Shown one piece after another: positions 47,265 to 58,218 of a DNA stretch of 64,000 nucleotides. The stretch comes from Oceanobacillus arenosus. Its GTDB lineage: Bacteria; Bacillota; Bacilli; Bacillales; Amphibacillaceae. Position 1 is the first letter of the stretch. Every line of letters begins with the position of its first letter. The translations under genes were made by a program, and so were the position numbers. Under the pieces are notes generated by a model. It was not told the origin of the DNA and did not search any database. It saw nothing but the letters and a program-made list of their open reading frames with translations. The stretch spans positions 62,001 to 126,000 of the forward strand of contig NZ_PIOC01000012.1 of NCBI RefSeq assembly GCF_003369575.1. Direction: 5' to 3'.

Positions 47265-48830
47265 ATGGACAATCCTATCATCATCTCCATTTTGTTTATT
47301 ATTATCCTAATCGTCGGTATTGTTGTTGGTTATCTGATACGTAAATCTATTGCAGAAGCTAAAATTTCAAGTGCGGAAACATTGGCAAAACAAATCGTCG
47401 AAGAAGCACATCGAAATGCTGATGCCGCTAAGAAAGAGGCACTCCTTGAGGCGCGAGATGAAAGCCATAAGCTTCGTCAACAAACAGAAGATGAATTACG
47501 CGAACGCCGTGCAGAATCTTCGAAGCTTGAAAATCGTCTTACGCAAAAAGAAGAAAATCTGGATCGAAAAAGTGAAACACTAGACAAACGTGAATTGTTG
47601 TTAGAGAAAAAAGAACAATCATTAGCAGAAAAACAACAACAAATTGAAGAAATGGAAAGCAAAGTGGAAGCTATGAAAGATGAGCAGCAAACGGAGCTTG
47701 AGCGCATTTCAGGATACACATCAGACCAAGCCAAACAGATAATTTTAGAACGGATTGAAAAAGAAGTACAACATGAATCAGCAATCATGATTAAAGAAAC
47801 CGAAAATCGTGCGAAGGAAGAAGCAGATAAGAAAGCGAAAGATATTCTTTCACTCGCAATACAGCGTTGTGCTGCTGACCACGTTGCCGAAACAACTGTA
47901 TCTGTTGTAAATCTTCCAAATGATGAGATGAAGGGTCGTATTATTGGTCGTGAAGGTCGAAACATACGTACACTTGAAACATTAACTGGAATTGATTTAA
48001 TTATTGATGATACACCAGAAGCAGTGATTTTATCCGGTTTCGATCCAATAAGAAGAGAAATTGCCCGTATGGCATTAGAAAAACTTGTACAAGATGGTCG
48101 AATCCACCCAGCTAGAATAGAAGAAATGGTGGATAAGGCTAGACGTGAGGTTGACGAATATATACGGGAAATTGGTGAAGAAACTACATTTGAGGTTGGT
48201 GTACATGGCCTACATCCAGATCTAGTTAAGATACTAGGAAGACTAAAATATCGTACAAGCTATGGGCAAAATGTATTGAAGCACTCAACAGAGGTTGCAT
48301 ACCTTTCCGGATTGCTGGCTGCTGAATTAGGTGAAGATGTTACGTTAGCAAGAAGAGCTGGCTTACTTCATGATATAGGGAAAGCAATCGATCATGAGGT
48401 TGAAGGTAGTCACGTAGAAATTGGTAAAGAACTAGCGATTAAATACAAAGAACACAATGTAGTCATCAATTCAATTGCTTCCCACCATGGCGACGAAGAA
48501 GCGACATCCGTTATTGCAGTTCTTGTAGCTGCTGCTGACGCATTGTCTGCTGCAAGACCTGGTGCAAGAAGTGAAACATTAGAAAACTATATCAAACGAT
48601 TAGAGAAACTTGAAGAAATTTCTGAGTCATTCGAAGGTGTAGAGAAATCATTTGCAATTCAAGCTGGCCGTGAAATCAGAATTATGGTTAAACCAGATGA
48701 AATAGATGATCTTGAATCTGTTCGCATCGCTCGAGAAATTAGAAAACAAATTGAGAATGAACTTGATTACCCTGGTCACATCAAAGTAACAGTGATTAGA
48801 GAAACAAGAGCAGTAGAATATGCTAAATAA
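47265..48830 (+). CDS. rny: Ribonuclease Y
   Basis: RNase Y is the membrane-anchored endoribonuclease that starts mRNA decay in Bacilli. The 521-residue protein has an N-terminal membrane helix (about 5-25), a long Lys/Glu-rich coiled coil (about 30-200), a KH domain ([17 protein letters not shown], about 223-239), and an HD domain with [12 protein letters not shown] (about 367-378). AGGAGGTGA precedes the ATG. Its stop codon lies inside a 19-bp direct repeat left by an insertion. Confidence 0.98.
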   Translation: MDNPIIISILFIIILIVGIVVGYLIRKSIAEAKISSAETLAKQIVEEAHRNADAAKKEALLEARDESHKLRQQTEDELRERRAESSKLENRLTQKEENLDRKSETLDKRELLLEKKEQSLAEKQQQIEEMESKVEAMKDEQQTELERISGYTSDQAKQIILERIEKEVQHESAIMIKETENRAKEEADKKAKDILSLAIQRCAADHVAETTVSVVNLPNDEMKGRIIGREGRNIRTLETLTGIDLIIDDTPEAVILSGFDPIRREIARMALEKLVQDGRIHPARIEEMVDKARREVDEYIREIGEETTFEVGVHGLHPDLVKILGRLKYRTSYGQNVLKHSTEVAYLSGLLAAELGEDVTLARRAGLLHDIGKAIDHEVEGSHVEIGKELAIKYKEHNVVINSIASHHGDEEATSVIAVLVAAADALSAARPGARSETLENYIKRLEKLEEISESFEGVEKSFAIQAGREIRIMVKPDEIDDLESVRIAREIRKQIENELDYPGHIKVTVIRETRAVEYAK

Positions 48831-48979
48831 AAATAAAAGCAAAGATGGCCGTTTGGCGACGTATGGAACATTCCCTCTTAAGAGATAAAAGAAACACAGC
48901 GAGCTGATGTTGACTTATCGTACGGAGGTGAAGGAAGTCCACTAGTCGCAGGGCACATGAGCTAAATAAAAATAAAAGC
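48822..48979. repeat. Repeat element B, copy 2, flanked by a 19-bp direct repeat
   Basis: GCTAAATAAAAATAAAAGC occurs identically at 48822-48840 and 48961-48979. The first copy contains the rny stop codon and the second forms part of the terminator stem. Between them lie 120 non-coding bases. Segment 48915-48939 matches the reverse complement of 29389-29413 (element B copy 1) at 24 of 25 positions. The layout indicates an insertion that duplicated its target. The reading frame of rny is unaffected. Confidence 0.75.
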
Positions 48980-49008
48980 GGTCATGTGAACCGCTTTTAT
49001 TTTTATTT
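48964..49008 (+). terminator. Intrinsic terminator of rny
   Basis: A perfect 19-bp stem (48964-48982 with 48990-49008) around a 7-nt loop, with the 3' arm rich in T. Before the element B insertion it would have begun directly at the rny stop codon; it is now about 135 bases downstream. Confidence 0.9.
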
Positions 49009-49057
49009 ACACGTAAGGAAAGCTAGTAACATACAGAAAAGATAGGGTGAATTTAAT

Positions 49058-49855
49058 ATGAAAATATTATTTATTGGTGATGTGGTAGGTTCTCCGGGGA
49101 GAGAGATGGTACAGGAATATTTGCCAAAATTGAAGGATAAGTATCATCCTAATTTAACGATTATTAATGGGGAAAATGCAGCGGCAGGAAAAGGAATCAC
49201 GGAGAAAATCTACAAGCAATTTCTAGAGTGGGGTGCGCAAGTAGTTACGATGGGCAATCATACTTGGGATAAAAAGGAGATCTTCGAGTTTATTGATGAT
49301 GCTAAGAATATGATCAGGCCTGCAAATTTTCCTGAAGGGAATCCGGGTAAAGGAATAGTTTTCATCAATATTAATGGGATAGAAGTAGCCGTCATTAATA
49401 TGCAAGGTCGTACATTTTTACCTGCTATCGATGATCCATTCCGGAAAATTGATGAATTAATTGATGAAGCAAAGAAGCGTACGAATATTATATTTGTAGA
49501 TTTTCACGGGGAGGCAACAAGTGAAAAGCAAGCATTTGGCTGGTATATCGACGGCAGAGTTAGTGCGGTAGTTGGTACACATACACATACACAAACAGCT
49601 GATGAACGAATCTTGCCAGCAGGTACGGCATATATAACAGATGTGGGAATGACTGGACCATATGATGGAATATTGGGTGTTGAACGGGAAGCAGTAATAA
49701 AAAGATTCCTAACTTCGTTGCCAGTACGTTTCGAAACGACAAAAGAGGGTAGAACACAATTAAATGGTTTTTTTGTAACGATTGATGATAGTAGTGGAAA
49801 GGCAACAAAAGTAGAGCGAATTATGATCAACGAAGACCATCCCTTTTTCAGCTGA
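49058..49855 (+). CDS. ymdB: YmdB, calcineurin-like metallophosphoesterase
   Basis: A 265-residue phosphoesterase of the YmdB family; the B. subtilis protein hydrolyses cyclic nucleotides and affects biofilm and late adaptive gene expression. Metal-binding motifs are clear: FIGDVVGSPGR (about 4-14), NGENAAAGKG, MGNHTWD (about 65-71), DFHGEATSEK and GTHTHTQTAD. It follows rny as in B. subtilis. Confidence 0.94.
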   Translation: MKILFIGDVVGSPGREMVQEYLPKLKDKYHPNLTIINGENAAAGKGITEKIYKQFLEWGAQVVTMGNHTWDKKEIFEFIDDAKNMIRPANFPEGNPGKGIVFININGIEVAVINMQGRTFLPAIDDPFRKIDELIDEAKKRTNIIFVDFHGEATSEKQAFGWYIDGRVSAVVGTHTHTQTADERILPAGTAYITDVGMTGPYDGILGVEREAVIKRFLTSLPVRFETTKEGRTQLNGFFVTIDDSSGKATKVERIMINEDHPFFS

Positions 49856-49960
49856 TTTATTGAATTTTGCGAACCATTGATGGATAATAGGGAATAAGCT
49901 AACATCTCCAAGAATATAGTAGCAATAGAACTACAATAGGAAATGAAGGAGGTACTAGTA

Positions 49961-50221
49961 ATGGATGTATTAAAGGTTTCAGCAAAATCAAGTCCAAATT
50001 CTGTAGCAGGTGCACTAGCCAACGTACTACGTGAACAAGGTACTGCGGAGATGCAGGCAATCGGTGCAGGGGCATTAAACCAAGCCGTTAAAGCTGTAGC
50101 AATTGCAAGAGGATTTGTAGCACCAAGCGGGGTTGACTTAATTTGTATCCCGGCCTTTACCGATATTATGATCGACAATGAGGAGCGAACTGCGATTAAA
50201 TTAATCGTTGAACCTAGATAG
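49961..50221 (+). CDS. spoVS: Stage V sporulation protein S
   Basis: SpoVS is an Alba-like small protein needed for normal coat assembly and stage V progress. The 86-residue product matches the family length and includes KVSAKSSPNSVAGALA and the AVKAVAIARGFVAPSG segment. ATG 49961 follows AAGGAGGT by 8 bases; the longer frame starts upstream of that site. A terminator follows. tdh and kbl, present after spoVS in B. subtilis, are not here. Confidence 0.97.
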   Translation: MDVLKVSAKSSPNSVAGALANVLREQGTAEMQAIGAGALNQAVKAVAIARGFVAPSGVDLICIPAFTDIMIDNEERTAIKLIVEPR

Positions 50222-50234
50222 TACACAATAAATC

Positions 50235-50260
50235 AACCTTCCTAATAATAGGGAGGTTTT
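50235..50260 (+). terminator. Intrinsic terminator after spoVS
   Basis: AACCTTCCTA (50235-50244) pairs with TAGGGAGGTT (50249-50258), with one G-U pair and a 4-nt loop, followed by TTTTACTTTT. Confidence 0.82.
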
Positions 50261-50446
50261 ACTTTTATTCTTTCTCTTTACATTATTTGTTATATTTGAC
50301 ATTATCCATTATACTATAATAATGTAATCCTATACATAATGATTTTACAGATAATTTTATAATTCTGCCAATACAAGTTGTATGTCACTCATTTCAAAGG
50401 TTTAAGACCAAATTGATTTTTCACTTTGTGGAAAGGAGTTTTTCCC

Positions 50447-52027
50447 ATGAACGAGCAGCAACGAATAGACCAAGCACAAATAAAGCAGATAAGAAAAGAA
50501 TTTGTAGAGCAAGAAAACAATATTACAAGGATTAAAAATACGCCCAGTGAGGAAATGATTGCGAAATATTTTCAAACGAGCTACGAGCCACAAGCACCAG
50601 ATATTAAAAAAGCAAGAAAACGCCGGAAAGAAGATATTCAGTTTCACTATGATTTTGCAATTCCAGAAAACATGGAACAGATTGGAAAAGGGAAGAAATT
50701 CTTAATTCGTACATATGGTTGTCAAATGAATGAACATGATACAGAGGTAATGGCGGGGATTTTGATCGAAATGGGATATGAATCTACTTCAGATACGAAT
50801 GAAGCGGATATTATTTTATTGAATACGTGTGCAATCCGGGAAAATGCAGAGAATAAAGTATTTGGCGAAATTGGCCACTTGAAACCTTTGAAACTAGAAA
50901 AACCGGATTTAATTATCGGCGTCTGTGGTTGTATGTCTCAGGAAGAATCTGTTGTTGACCGTATTCTAAAAAAACACCAGCATATCGATTTGATCTTTGG
51001 TACACATAATATTCATCGGCTACCTCAATTACTTAAAGAAGCTTTATTTGGTAAAGAAATGATTGTTGAGGTTTGGTCGAAAGAGGGAGATATTATTGAA
51101 AATCTTCCAAAAGCTCGTAAGGGGAAAATTAAGGCATGGGTTAACATTATGTATGGCTGTGATAAATTCTGTACCTATTGTATTGTACCAATGACACGTG
51201 GGAAAGAAAGAAGTCGTAAACCAGCGGATATTATTCAGGAAGTTCGTCACCTGGCTGCACAGGGTTATCAAGAAGTAACATTACTTGGTCAGAATGTAAA
51301 TGCATATGGTAAGGACTTTGAAGATATCACCTATGGTCTTGGAGATTTAATGGATGATATTCATCAAATAGATATACCACGGGTTCGATTTACAACGTCA
51401 CACCCAAGGGATTTCGATGATTATTTAATCGAAGTGTTAGCAAAAGGTGGAAATCTTCTCGATCATATCCATCTTCCGGTACAATCGGGTAGCGATGAAA
51501 TTCTTAAGAAAATGAATCGTAAATATACGAGAGAAGAATACTTGGAATTAGTCCGGAAAATCCGAAAAGAGATTCCGAATGTAACATTAACGACAGATAT
51601 TATTGTTGGTTTCCCTAACGAAACAGAGGACCAATTTGAGGAAACCATGACATTGATGGAGGAAGTTGGTTTTGAAGCGGCATATACGTATATCTATTCT
51701 CCACGTGAAGGAACGCCAGCAGCCCGCAAATTGGATGATGTTCCTGAAGAAGTGAAAAAACAGCGGTTATATCGCCTAAATGCCCTTGTTAACAAACAAT
51801 CTGCTGTATCGATGAAGAGCTATAAGGATAAAGTTGTAAAAGTACTTGTTGAAGGTGAAAGTAAAAAGAATCCAGATGTACTAGCTGGATATACAGAAAA
51901 AAATAAATTAGTTAACTTTAGGGGACCGAAATCCTCGATTGGTAAAATTGTAGAAGTTAAAATTACAGAAACAAAAACATGGTCCCTAGATGGTATCATG
52001 GTTGAAAATATGGTTGAGGTGAAATAA
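50447..52027 (+). CDS. miaB: tRNA 2-methylthio-N6-isopentenyladenosine synthase MiaB
   Basis: MiaB is a radical-SAM methylthiotransferase acting on i6A37, the base made by MiaA (also in this window). The N-terminal UPF0004 cluster cysteines are in [10 protein letters not shown] (C92), NTCAIRENA and GCMSQE. The radical-SAM CxxxCxxC is C238, C242, C245 in [10 protein letters not shown], and a C-terminal TRAM domain follows. Length from ATG 50447 is 526 residues; GAAAGGAG lies 8 bases upstream. ricA starts 4 bases after the stop. Confidence 0.97.
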   Translation: MNEQQRIDQAQIKQIRKEFVEQENNITRIKNTPSEEMIAKYFQTSYEPQAPDIKKARKRRKEDIQFHYDFAIPENMEQIGKGKKFLIRTYGCQMNEHDTEVMAGILIEMGYESTSDTNEADIILLNTCAIRENAENKVFGEIGHLKPLKLEKPDLIIGVCGCMSQEESVVDRILKKHQHIDLIFGTHNIHRLPQLLKEALFGKEMIVEVWSKEGDIIENLPKARKGKIKAWVNIMYGCDKFCTYCIVPMTRGKERSRKPADIIQEVRHLAAQGYQEVTLLGQNVNAYGKDFEDITYGLGDLMDDIHQIDIPRVRFTTSHPRDFDDYLIEVLAKGGNLLDHIHLPVQSGSDEILKKMNRKYTREEYLELVRKIRKEIPNVTLTTDIIVGFPNETEDQFEETMTLMEEVGFEAAYTYIYSPREGTPAARKLDDVPEEVKKQRLYRLNALVNKQSAVSMKSYKDKVVKVLVEGESKKNPDVLAGYTEKNKLVNFRGPKSSIGKIVEVKITETKTWSLDGIMVENMVEVK

Positions 52028-52031
52028 AAAA

Positions 52032-52460
52032 ATGGCTGATTATACACGTAAAGAAGTATTAGATGAAGCAAAAAAATTAGCAGATATGCTTGCAAATACA
52101 GAAGAGGTTGATCGTTTCAAACTAGTAGAAGCAAAGCTTAATGAAAATAAGAAAGTGCAGCAGCTAATTCAAAAAATAAAGACCCTTCAAAAACAAGCGG
52201 TTAATTTTCAAGCATATGAGAAAAAAGAAGCGTTAAAAAATATTGAAGCAGAACTTGATCGTCTGCAAAATGAAATTGACGAAATACCGGTTGTTCAAGA
52301 ATTTAAAGAAACGCAAATCATTGTAAATGATGTGCTTCAGCTCGTTTCTGGAACCATCGCTAGGGAAGTAACCAATAGTGTCATTGAATCGACTGGTGGC
52401 GATATTTTATCAGGTGAAACAGGATCTAAAACGAAAAACAAAATAGGACACAGTCATTAA
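52032..52460 (+). CDS. ricA: RicA (YmcA), component of the RicAFT complex
   Basis: RicA joins RicF (YlbF) and RicT (YaaT) in a complex that promotes RNase Y maturation of many mRNAs and affects competence, sporulation and biofilm. The 142-residue helical protein is of the YlbF/YmcA family (YEKKEALKNIEAELDRLQ, PVVQEFKETQI). It contains no cysteine, whereas the B. subtilis protein has one near its C terminus; here the tail ends GHSH. It lies directly after miaB and in the same segment as rny. Confidence 0.93.
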   Translation: MADYTRKEVLDEAKKLADMLANTEEVDRFKLVEAKLNENKKVQQLIQKIKTLQKQAVNFQAYEKKEALKNIEAELDRLQNEIDEIPVVQEFKETQIIVNDVLQLVSGTIAREVTNSVIESTGGDILSGETGSKTKNKIGHSH

Positions 52461-52465
52461 ATAAG

Positions 52466-52505
52466 AAAATCAAGTAAGCAGGACGAATTGCTTACTTGAT
52501 TTTTT
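52466..52505 (+). terminator. Intrinsic terminator after ricA
   Basis: 52466-52480 pairs perfectly over 15 bp with 52489-52503, with an 8-nt loop; T run to 52505. It isolates cotE from vegetative transcription. Confidence 0.92.
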
Positions 52506-52647
52506 CTTTTATTACGGTAACTCCACAAATATATCTCAATATAATGGAGGAAGATCATTCCTTTTCCACCTTTAATAAAATCGTCATGCACTTTAGGTGT
52601 TTGTCTTGCATAAAATGACTATGAAAAAAGAGGAGGTAAAAGTAATC

Positions 52648-53211
52648 ATGACTTTTCTCGATAAAGAATATAGAGAGATCATTTCGAAAGCTGTCATTGG
52701 TAAGGGTAAGAAGTTTACGCAAGAGTCCCATTCCGTTACACCATCACACAGACCATCAAGCATTCTTGGATGTTGGGTAATCAACCATTTATATAATGCC
52801 AAGAAAAAATCAGAAGAATCCGTTGAAATTCAAGGTAGCTATGATGTGAACATTTGGTATTCCTACAACGATAATACTAAAACAGAAGTTGTAACAGAAA
52901 GAGTAACGTATACGGATATTATTCCACTTTCTGTAAAGGATGATAATTGCATTAATGACGAACATGATGTAATTGCAAAGGTTATCCAACAGCCAAATTG
53001 CTTGGAATGTAAAATTGCAAGTAATGGACATAAGATTGTAGTGGAAATCGAACGAGAATTTATAGTGCAAGTAATTGGTGAGACAAAACTATCTGTTCGA
53101 GTAAATCCAGTACAGGATCATTTCGATGATGACGATGAGGCATGGGACTTCAAGCTAACAGATGATGAATTGGAAGGCGTAGAACCAGATTTTCTAAACA
53201 AACAGGATTAA
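52648..53211 (+). CDS. cotE: Outer spore coat morphogenetic protein CotE
   Basis: CotE directs assembly of the outer spore coat. The 187-residue product matches B. subtilis CotE through most of its length ([33 protein letters not shown]) and ends in the Asp/Glu-rich tail. ATG 52648 follows AGGAGGT by 10 bases; the longer frame is unsupported. CATAAAAT (52609-52616) resembles a sigma-E-type -10, but no firm -35 is visible. Terminator follows. Confidence 0.95.
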   Translation: MTFLDKEYREIISKAVIGKGKKFTQESHSVTPSHRPSSILGCWVINHLYNAKKKSEESVEIQGSYDVNIWYSYNDNTKTEVVTERVTYTDIIPLSVKDDNCINDEHDVIAKVIQQPNCLECKIASNGHKIVVEIEREFIVQVIGETKLSVRVNPVQDHFDDDDEAWDFKLTDDELEGVEPDFLNKQD

Positions 53212-53212
53212 G

Positions 53213-53247
53213 AAAATTACGAGGGATAACATCTCTCGTAATTTTTT
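53213..53247 (+). terminator. Intrinsic terminator after cotE
   Basis: AAAATTACGAG (53213-53223) pairs perfectly with 53235-53245, with an 11-nt loop and T6 (53242-53247). Repeat element A copy 3 begins about 17 bases later. Confidence 0.88.
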
Positions 53248-53263
53248 ACATATGTATGTTTTA

Positions 53264-53553
53264 GATAAAGTGCTGATTAGTTAGGCGCAAAGTTGATTTT
53301 CGCTACGGACAGTCGCGTATCCGGAGGGATCGATCTGAGCCTCTAGCAAGAACGCTATGGTCTTAACATCTTCGCTTTTCCCGCAGGAGTCTCCTGTCCT
53401 CCGCTACAATCAATGGCCTTTAGAGAGGGAATGCTGACTCCTATTTTTAAGAAAATGATAAAAATTAACAACTGCACAATCCAAGCGTAGTGTATTTCTG
53501 GAGCGACTGGCCTGAGAGTCATTAGCACATTAGAGTAGTTCGCACTTTGTATC
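53264..53553 (+). repeat. Repeat element A, copy 3 (MITE-like, longer)
   Basis: About 290 bp of non-coding DNA in the 474-base cotE-mutS gap. Left end GATAAAGTGCTGATTAGT (53264-53281) and right end, read on the other strand, GATACAAAGTGCGAACTA from 53553, form the degenerate inverted repeat. The right half (about 53489-53550) closely matches copy 2 at 26999-27058. The middle holds extra A+T-rich sequence not seen in the other copies. Confidence 0.75.
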
Positions 53554-53640
53554 AATAGTGACGTACGATGATGTGCTTTTATAAAAATACGGCGATATGT
53601 TCGCCATTCAAACTGTTGTCTGCGCTTTTCTGGCTATTTA

Positions 53641-53649
53641 TGCTATAAT
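53641..53649 (+). promoter_or_regulatory. Extended -10 promoter candidate for mutSL
   Basis: TGCTATAAT combines an extended -10 TGN with a perfect TATAAT (53644-53649), 36 bases before mutS. No good -35 is present, as is common for extended -10 promoters. Confidence 0.5.
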
Positions 53650-53685
53650 TATAGAAGTATATTACGGTTTTTTGGAGGATTAATG

Positions 53686-56262
53686 ATGGGCAAGCAGACA
53701 CCGATGATGGAACAATACTTAAAAATAAAAGCAGATTATCAGGATGCATTTCTATTCTTTCGGCTAGGTGATTTTTATGAAATGTTTAATGATGATGCAA
53801 TAAATGCTGCAAGAGAGCTAGAGATTACCCTTACAAAACGTGGTGGTAGTGAGGGAATTCCGATGTGTGGAGTTCCGTACCATGCTGCTGAAAATTATAT
53901 AAAAATATTAGTTGAAAAAGGCTATAAAGTAGCAATTTGTGAGCAGGTAGAAGATCCGAAAACTGCGAAAGGTGTAGTAAAACGGGAAGTAGTACAACTG
54001 ATTACGCCAGGGACGGTAATGGAAAGCAACATGTTAAAGGAAGGAGAAAATAATTATATTGCAAGTCTTTCTCATTTTGAGGATGGCTCCTATGTAATTG
54101 TATATAACGACCTTTCGACTGGTGAGAATAATATCACGGTGATTTCTCATGGATGGGACGCTGTTATTCATGAGTTATACAATCAACCAATAAAGGAAAT
54201 GGTTATTTCTTCTAATCTACCAGAAGACTTGCGATCCCAGCTTCAGGTTCGATTAAATGTTACATTATCATACCAGGATGAAGTGACATTCAATGCAGAG
54301 TATCGTAATCTTACGGAAGACTTAAATGATGAACGTTTAATGAAGGCGTTCAGCCGTTTATTAAATTATATCCAGCATACACAAAAACGCTCACTTGACC
54401 ATTTGCAAAAGGCGAAGGTAATCGAGTTAAAGCATTATCTATCACTCGATATGTATTCCAAACGAAATTTAGAATTAACGGAAACGATTATTAAAAAAGG
54501 AAAGCATGGTAGCTTACTGTGGGTTCTTGATCAAACAGTAACATCAATGGGATCAAGATTGCTTAAGAAATGGATTGAGCGTCCATTGCTGGATAAACAT
54601 CTAATTGAGGATCGGTTAAACATTGTCGATGCTTTCTATCAGGGTTTTATGGAAAGAGACACATTAAGGGATACATTAAAATCAGTCTATGATTTAGAGC
54701 GGCTTGCAGGAAGAGTTGCTTTTGGAAATGTGAATGCTCGCGATTTATTACAGCTTAAGCAGTCACTGGAGAAAATCCCAGAATTAAAAGCGACCTTGAA
54801 TCAATTTGAACAGCATCAAATTCAGACGCTATCAAAAGGGCTGATTTACCCGAAGGATTTAATAAATTTATTAAATACGAGTATTATAGAAAATCCACCA
54901 ATTTCGATTAAAGAAGGATCGATTATAAGAGATGGTTACAATGATGTGCTTGATACTTATCGCGATGCATCAAGAAATGGCAAGAAGTGGATTGCGACGT
55001 TAGAAAAGAAAGAAAAAGAAGAAACCAATATTAAGTCATTAAAGATTGGATATAATCGCGTATTCGGTTACTACATCGAAATTACAAAAGCAAACGTCCA
55101 TTTGATTCCTGAGGGAAGATACGAACGGAAGCAAACATTGGCGAATGCGGAACGTTATATTACTCCGGAATTAAAGGAAAAGGAACAGTTAATTCTGGAA
55201 GCAGAAGAAAAAAGTATTGATCTTGAATATAATCTATTTATTGAAATACGTGAGAAAATTAAGGAGCATATTCCAGAATTACAACATTTAGCGGAAATTG
55301 TAAGTAAAATCGATGTGTTGCAAGCATTTGCTACGGTAAGTGAAGCAAACAATTATCACCGGCCACATTTTGTGGAAAGTGAATTGAATATCAAGAACGG
55401 TCGTCATCCTGTCATTGAGCAAGTAATGAAGGACGGCTCTTTTGTGCCGAACGATGTTACGTTAGACGAAAATAAAAATATATTATTAATAACGGGACCG
55501 AATATGTCAGGGAAAAGTACGTACATGCGTCAGCTCGCGCTTACGGTCATTATGGGGCAAATCGGTTGCTTTGTTCCATGTGATGAGGCAGATTTAATCA
55601 TATTCGATCAAATTTTTACACGAATTGGTGCGGCAGATGATTTAGTTTCTGGGCAAAGCACATTCATGGTGGAGATGCTTGAAGCCAATCACGCTATCGC
55701 CAATGCAACTGACAGAAGTTTAATCTTGCTCGATGAAATTGGCCGTGGGACAAGCACGTATGATGGTATGGCGTTAGCACAGGCAATCGTTGAGTATATT
55801 CATAATAATATTCACGCTAAAACGTTATTTTCTACGCATTATCATGAATTAACGGTATTAGAGAATACGTTAGATAACTTAAAGAATATCCATGTTCGGG
55901 CAGAAGAATTTGAAGGAAATGTTGTATTTCTACATCAAATACAAGAGGGTGCAGCAGATAAGAGCTATGGTATCCATGTGGCGAAATTGGCAAATTTGCC
56001 ACAAGCACTTATTGAGCGGGCGCGTACAATACTGCAAGCATTAGAATCAGGTAATAAACCAACACCTACAACTGAAAAAATTGAATCTGGGCAGTTATCC
56101 TTTTTTGTTGAAGAAGCGGAACGGGAAAAGGAGAATAAGAAACCAATTCCTGCATCAGAAGAAAAAGCGTTAGACGAATTAAAACGGCTGAATTTATTCG
56201 AGATGACGCCAATGGAAGCGATGAATGCATTATATCGCTTGCAAAAGCAAGTGAAACTGTAG
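53686..56262 (+). CDS. mutS: DNA mismatch repair protein MutS
   Basis: MutS recognises mismatches. The 858-residue protein has the mismatch-contact motif [11 protein letters not shown] (about residues 24-34), connector, core and clamp domains, and the ATPase with Walker [11 protein letters not shown] (about 603) and [14 protein letters not shown]. The C-terminal region carries QLSFF, the beta-clamp motif. ATG 53686 has GGAGG 7 bases upstream; the adjacent ATG 53683 is also possible. mutL follows by 25 bases. Confidence 0.97.
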   Translation: MGKQTPMMEQYLKIKADYQDAFLFFRLGDFYEMFNDDAINAARELEITLTKRGGSEGIPMCGVPYHAAENYIKILVEKGYKVAICEQVEDPKTAKGVVKREVVQLITPGTVMESNMLKEGENNYIASLSHFEDGSYVIVYNDLSTGENNITVISHGWDAVIHELYNQPIKEMVISSNLPEDLRSQLQVRLNVTLSYQDEVTFNAEYRNLTEDLNDERLMKAFSRLLNYIQHTQKRSLDHLQKAKVIELKHYLSLDMYSKRNLELTETIIKKGKHGSLLWVLDQTVTSMGSRLLKKWIERPLLDKHLIEDRLNIVDAFYQGFMERDTLRDTLKSVYDLERLAGRVAFGNVNARDLLQLKQSLEKIPELKATLNQFEQHQIQTLSKGLIYPKDLINLLNTSIIENPPISIKEGSIIRDGYNDVLDTYRDASRNGKKWIATLEKKEKEETNIKSLKIGYNRVFGYYIEITKANVHLIPEGRYERKQTLANAERYITPELKEKEQLILEAEEKSIDLEYNLFIEIREKIKEHIPELQHLAEIVSKIDVLQAFATVSEANNYHRPHFVESELNIKNGRHPVIEQVMKDGSFVPNDVTLDENKNILLITGPNMSGKSTYMRQLALTVIMGQIGCFVPCDEADLIIFDQIFTRIGAADDLVSGQSTFMVEMLEANHAIANATDRSLILLDEIGRGTSTYDGMALAQAIVEYIHNNIHAKTLFSTHYHELTVLENTLDNLKNIHVRAEEFEGNVVFLHQIQEGAADKSYGIHVAKLANLPQALIERARTILQALESGNKPTPTTEKIESGQLSFFVEEAEREKENKKPIPASEEKALDELKRLNLFEMTPMEAMNALYRLQKQVKL

Positions 56263-56287
56263 AAATTCAGACGAAAGGATTGTTAAC

Positions 56288-58159
56288 ATGAAAATCGTAC
56301 AAATGTCTGATGCACTAGCAAATAAAATAGCAGCCGGTGAAGTTGTTGAACGTCCAGCCTCTGTTGTCAAAGAACTTGTCGAAAATAGTATTGATGCTAA
56401 TAGTACATGGATTAAAGTCGAAATAACCGAGGCGGGATTACAACAAATCAAAATTACCGATAATGGGGACGGGATGTCTGAAACAGACTGTGAAATGGCT
56501 TTCTTACCTCATGCGACAAGTAAGGTGAAGAGTGAAAGTGATTTATTTCATGTGAAAACCTTAGGATTTCGTGGGGAGGCTCTTGCGAGTATCGCTTCAG
56601 TAAGTAAACTGTCCATTCAGTCCTCTGAAGGTGATGAAGCAGGAACTTATTTAAAGCTTGAGGGCGGTAAAATAATTGAAAAGAAGAAGAGCGATGCGCG
56701 TAAGGGATCGGAAATCATCGTTGAAGATTTATTTTTTAATACACCTGCACGCCTAAAGTATATGAAGAGTCTTCATACAGAGCTTGGCCATATAACGGAT
56801 TTATTGAATCGATTAGCACTTGCCCATCCTGAAATAAGGTTTGAAGCTATTCATAATGATAAAGGATTATTTAAGACATCAGGAACTGGTGATTTATTAC
56901 AAGTTATCTCTCAAGTATATGGAATGAATGTTGCGAAGAAAATGCTTCTAGTCCAGCAAGAGACGCTTGATTATGCGATAACTGGGTATATTGCAAAGCC
57001 AGAGGTTACTAGAGCATCAAGATCCTATATATCAATCATTATCAATGGCCGCTATATTAAGAGCATACCATTAACTCAGGCTATTATCCGTGCTTATCAC
57101 ACGCTTCTGCCAATCGGGCGCTCGCCTATTGTCGTATTAAGAATTGAAATGGATCCGATATTAGTAGATGTCAACGTACATCCAACGAAATTGGAAGTTC
57201 GCTTTAGTAAAGATAAAGAATTATTCACTGAAATCGAGGATATGATTAAAAGTAAATTTCGCGAAATTACATTAATACCGGAAATACAACAAAAGCCAAA
57301 ACCAAAAATCCAGTCCTTCCAATCAATGATGAATTTTGACGAGCCAGTGAGGGAAGCTTCAGCACAAGAAAATGACAAAACACAGGCAATTGAAAACCTA
57401 CAACAAAATCCTGCCCTTAATCTTAATCAAAATGAGATAAAGGAAACAACGTCATACATTATAAATGATAAGCAAATGAACAATACAGTGGAAGAACACA
57501 ATCCTATCGTAGACTTTCAAGAACGAGAAACTGAGAATATCGAACATGAATCCCAGTCAATTGAAAATTCGAAAATGCGTGTACCACAAATGTATCCGGT
57601 GGGACAGGTACAGGGAACCTATATTATTGCACAAAATGAAAATGGGCTTTATATGATTGACCAGCATGCAGCACAGGAAAGAATCAAATATGAATTCTTT
57701 AAAGAAAAGCTTGGTAAGCCGGTAAATCAATCACAGGAATTATTAATCCCAATGACCTTTGAATTTTCTAAGCAAGAATCAATTTTCATCGAACAATATC
57801 GAGAAGCATTTGAAAATGTTGGATTAAATTTTGAGCAGTTCGGCAATCAAACCTATATTATCCGTTCCCATCCAAGTTGGTTTCCAAATGGCTTTGAAGA
57901 AGAAGTCATCCGGGAAATGATTGATCAAATCATGAATGAAGAGAAGGTTAATATCGAATCTATCCGGGAAGATGCTGCAATTCTTATGTCTTGCAAGCGA
58001 TCCATTAAAGCAAATCATTATTTAAATCAGGACGAAATGTTTCGGTTATTGGAAGATCTTCGTAAGACAACAGATCCATTTACATGCCCACATGGTCGGC
58101 CAATCATCATTCATTTTTCAACATATGAATTAGAGAAAATGTTTAAACGTGTGATGTAA
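56288..58159 (+). CDS. mutL: DNA mismatch repair endonuclease MutL
   Basis: MutL couples mismatch recognition to strand incision. The GHKL ATPase part has [10 protein letters not shown] (about 36-45), DNGDGM and GFRGEAL. A Gln/Asn-rich linker spans about 335-435. The C-terminal domain has the endonuclease motif [12 protein letters not shown] (about 458-469), [11 protein letters not shown] and CPHGRPIII, so it is the nicking type found in bacteria without MutH. Length is 623 residues. Confidence 0.97.
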   Translation: MKIVQMSDALANKIAAGEVVERPASVVKELVENSIDANSTWIKVEITEAGLQQIKITDNGDGMSETDCEMAFLPHATSKVKSESDLFHVKTLGFRGEALASIASVSKLSIQSSEGDEAGTYLKLEGGKIIEKKKSDARKGSEIIVEDLFFNTPARLKYMKSLHTELGHITDLLNRLALAHPEIRFEAIHNDKGLFKTSGTGDLLQVISQVYGMNVAKKMLLVQQETLDYAITGYIAKPEVTRASRSYISIIINGRYIKSIPLTQAIIRAYHTLLPIGRSPIVVLRIEMDPILVDVNVHPTKLEVRFSKDKELFTEIEDMIKSKFREITLIPEIQQKPKPKIQSFQSMMNFDEPVREASAQENDKTQAIENLQQNPALNLNQNEIKETTSYIINDKQMNNTVEEHNPIVDFQERETENIEHESQSIENSKMRVPQMYPVGQVQGTYIIAQNENGLYMIDQHAAQERIKYEFFKEKLGKPVNQSQELLIPMTFEFSKQESIFIEQYREAFENVGLNFEQFGNQTYIIRSHPSWFPNGFEEEVIREMIDQIMNEEKVNIESIREDAAILMSCKRSIKANHYLNQDEMFRLLEDLRKTTDPFTCPHGRPIIIHFSTYELEKMFKRVM

Positions 58160-58218
58160 AACTAGTATAAATCATTGCCATCTCGGGTAATCCTAGTAAT
58201 AAAACATCGAGGTGCAGC

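Noticed and set aside
47477-47965. 162-codon Ser-rich open frame on the - strand inside rny
   Set aside because: It mirrors the Lys/Glu-rich coiled coil of RNase Y; composition explains its openness.
49504-50226. 240-codon open frame on the - strand across ymdB and spoVS
   Set aside because: It lies opposite two well-supported genes, spans their intergenic region, has a low-complexity Ser/Thr/Ile composition and resembles no family.
53355-53555. 66-codon open frame on the - strand in the cotE-mutS gap
   Set aside because: It lies wholly inside repeat element A copy 3 and is not matched by frames in the other copies.
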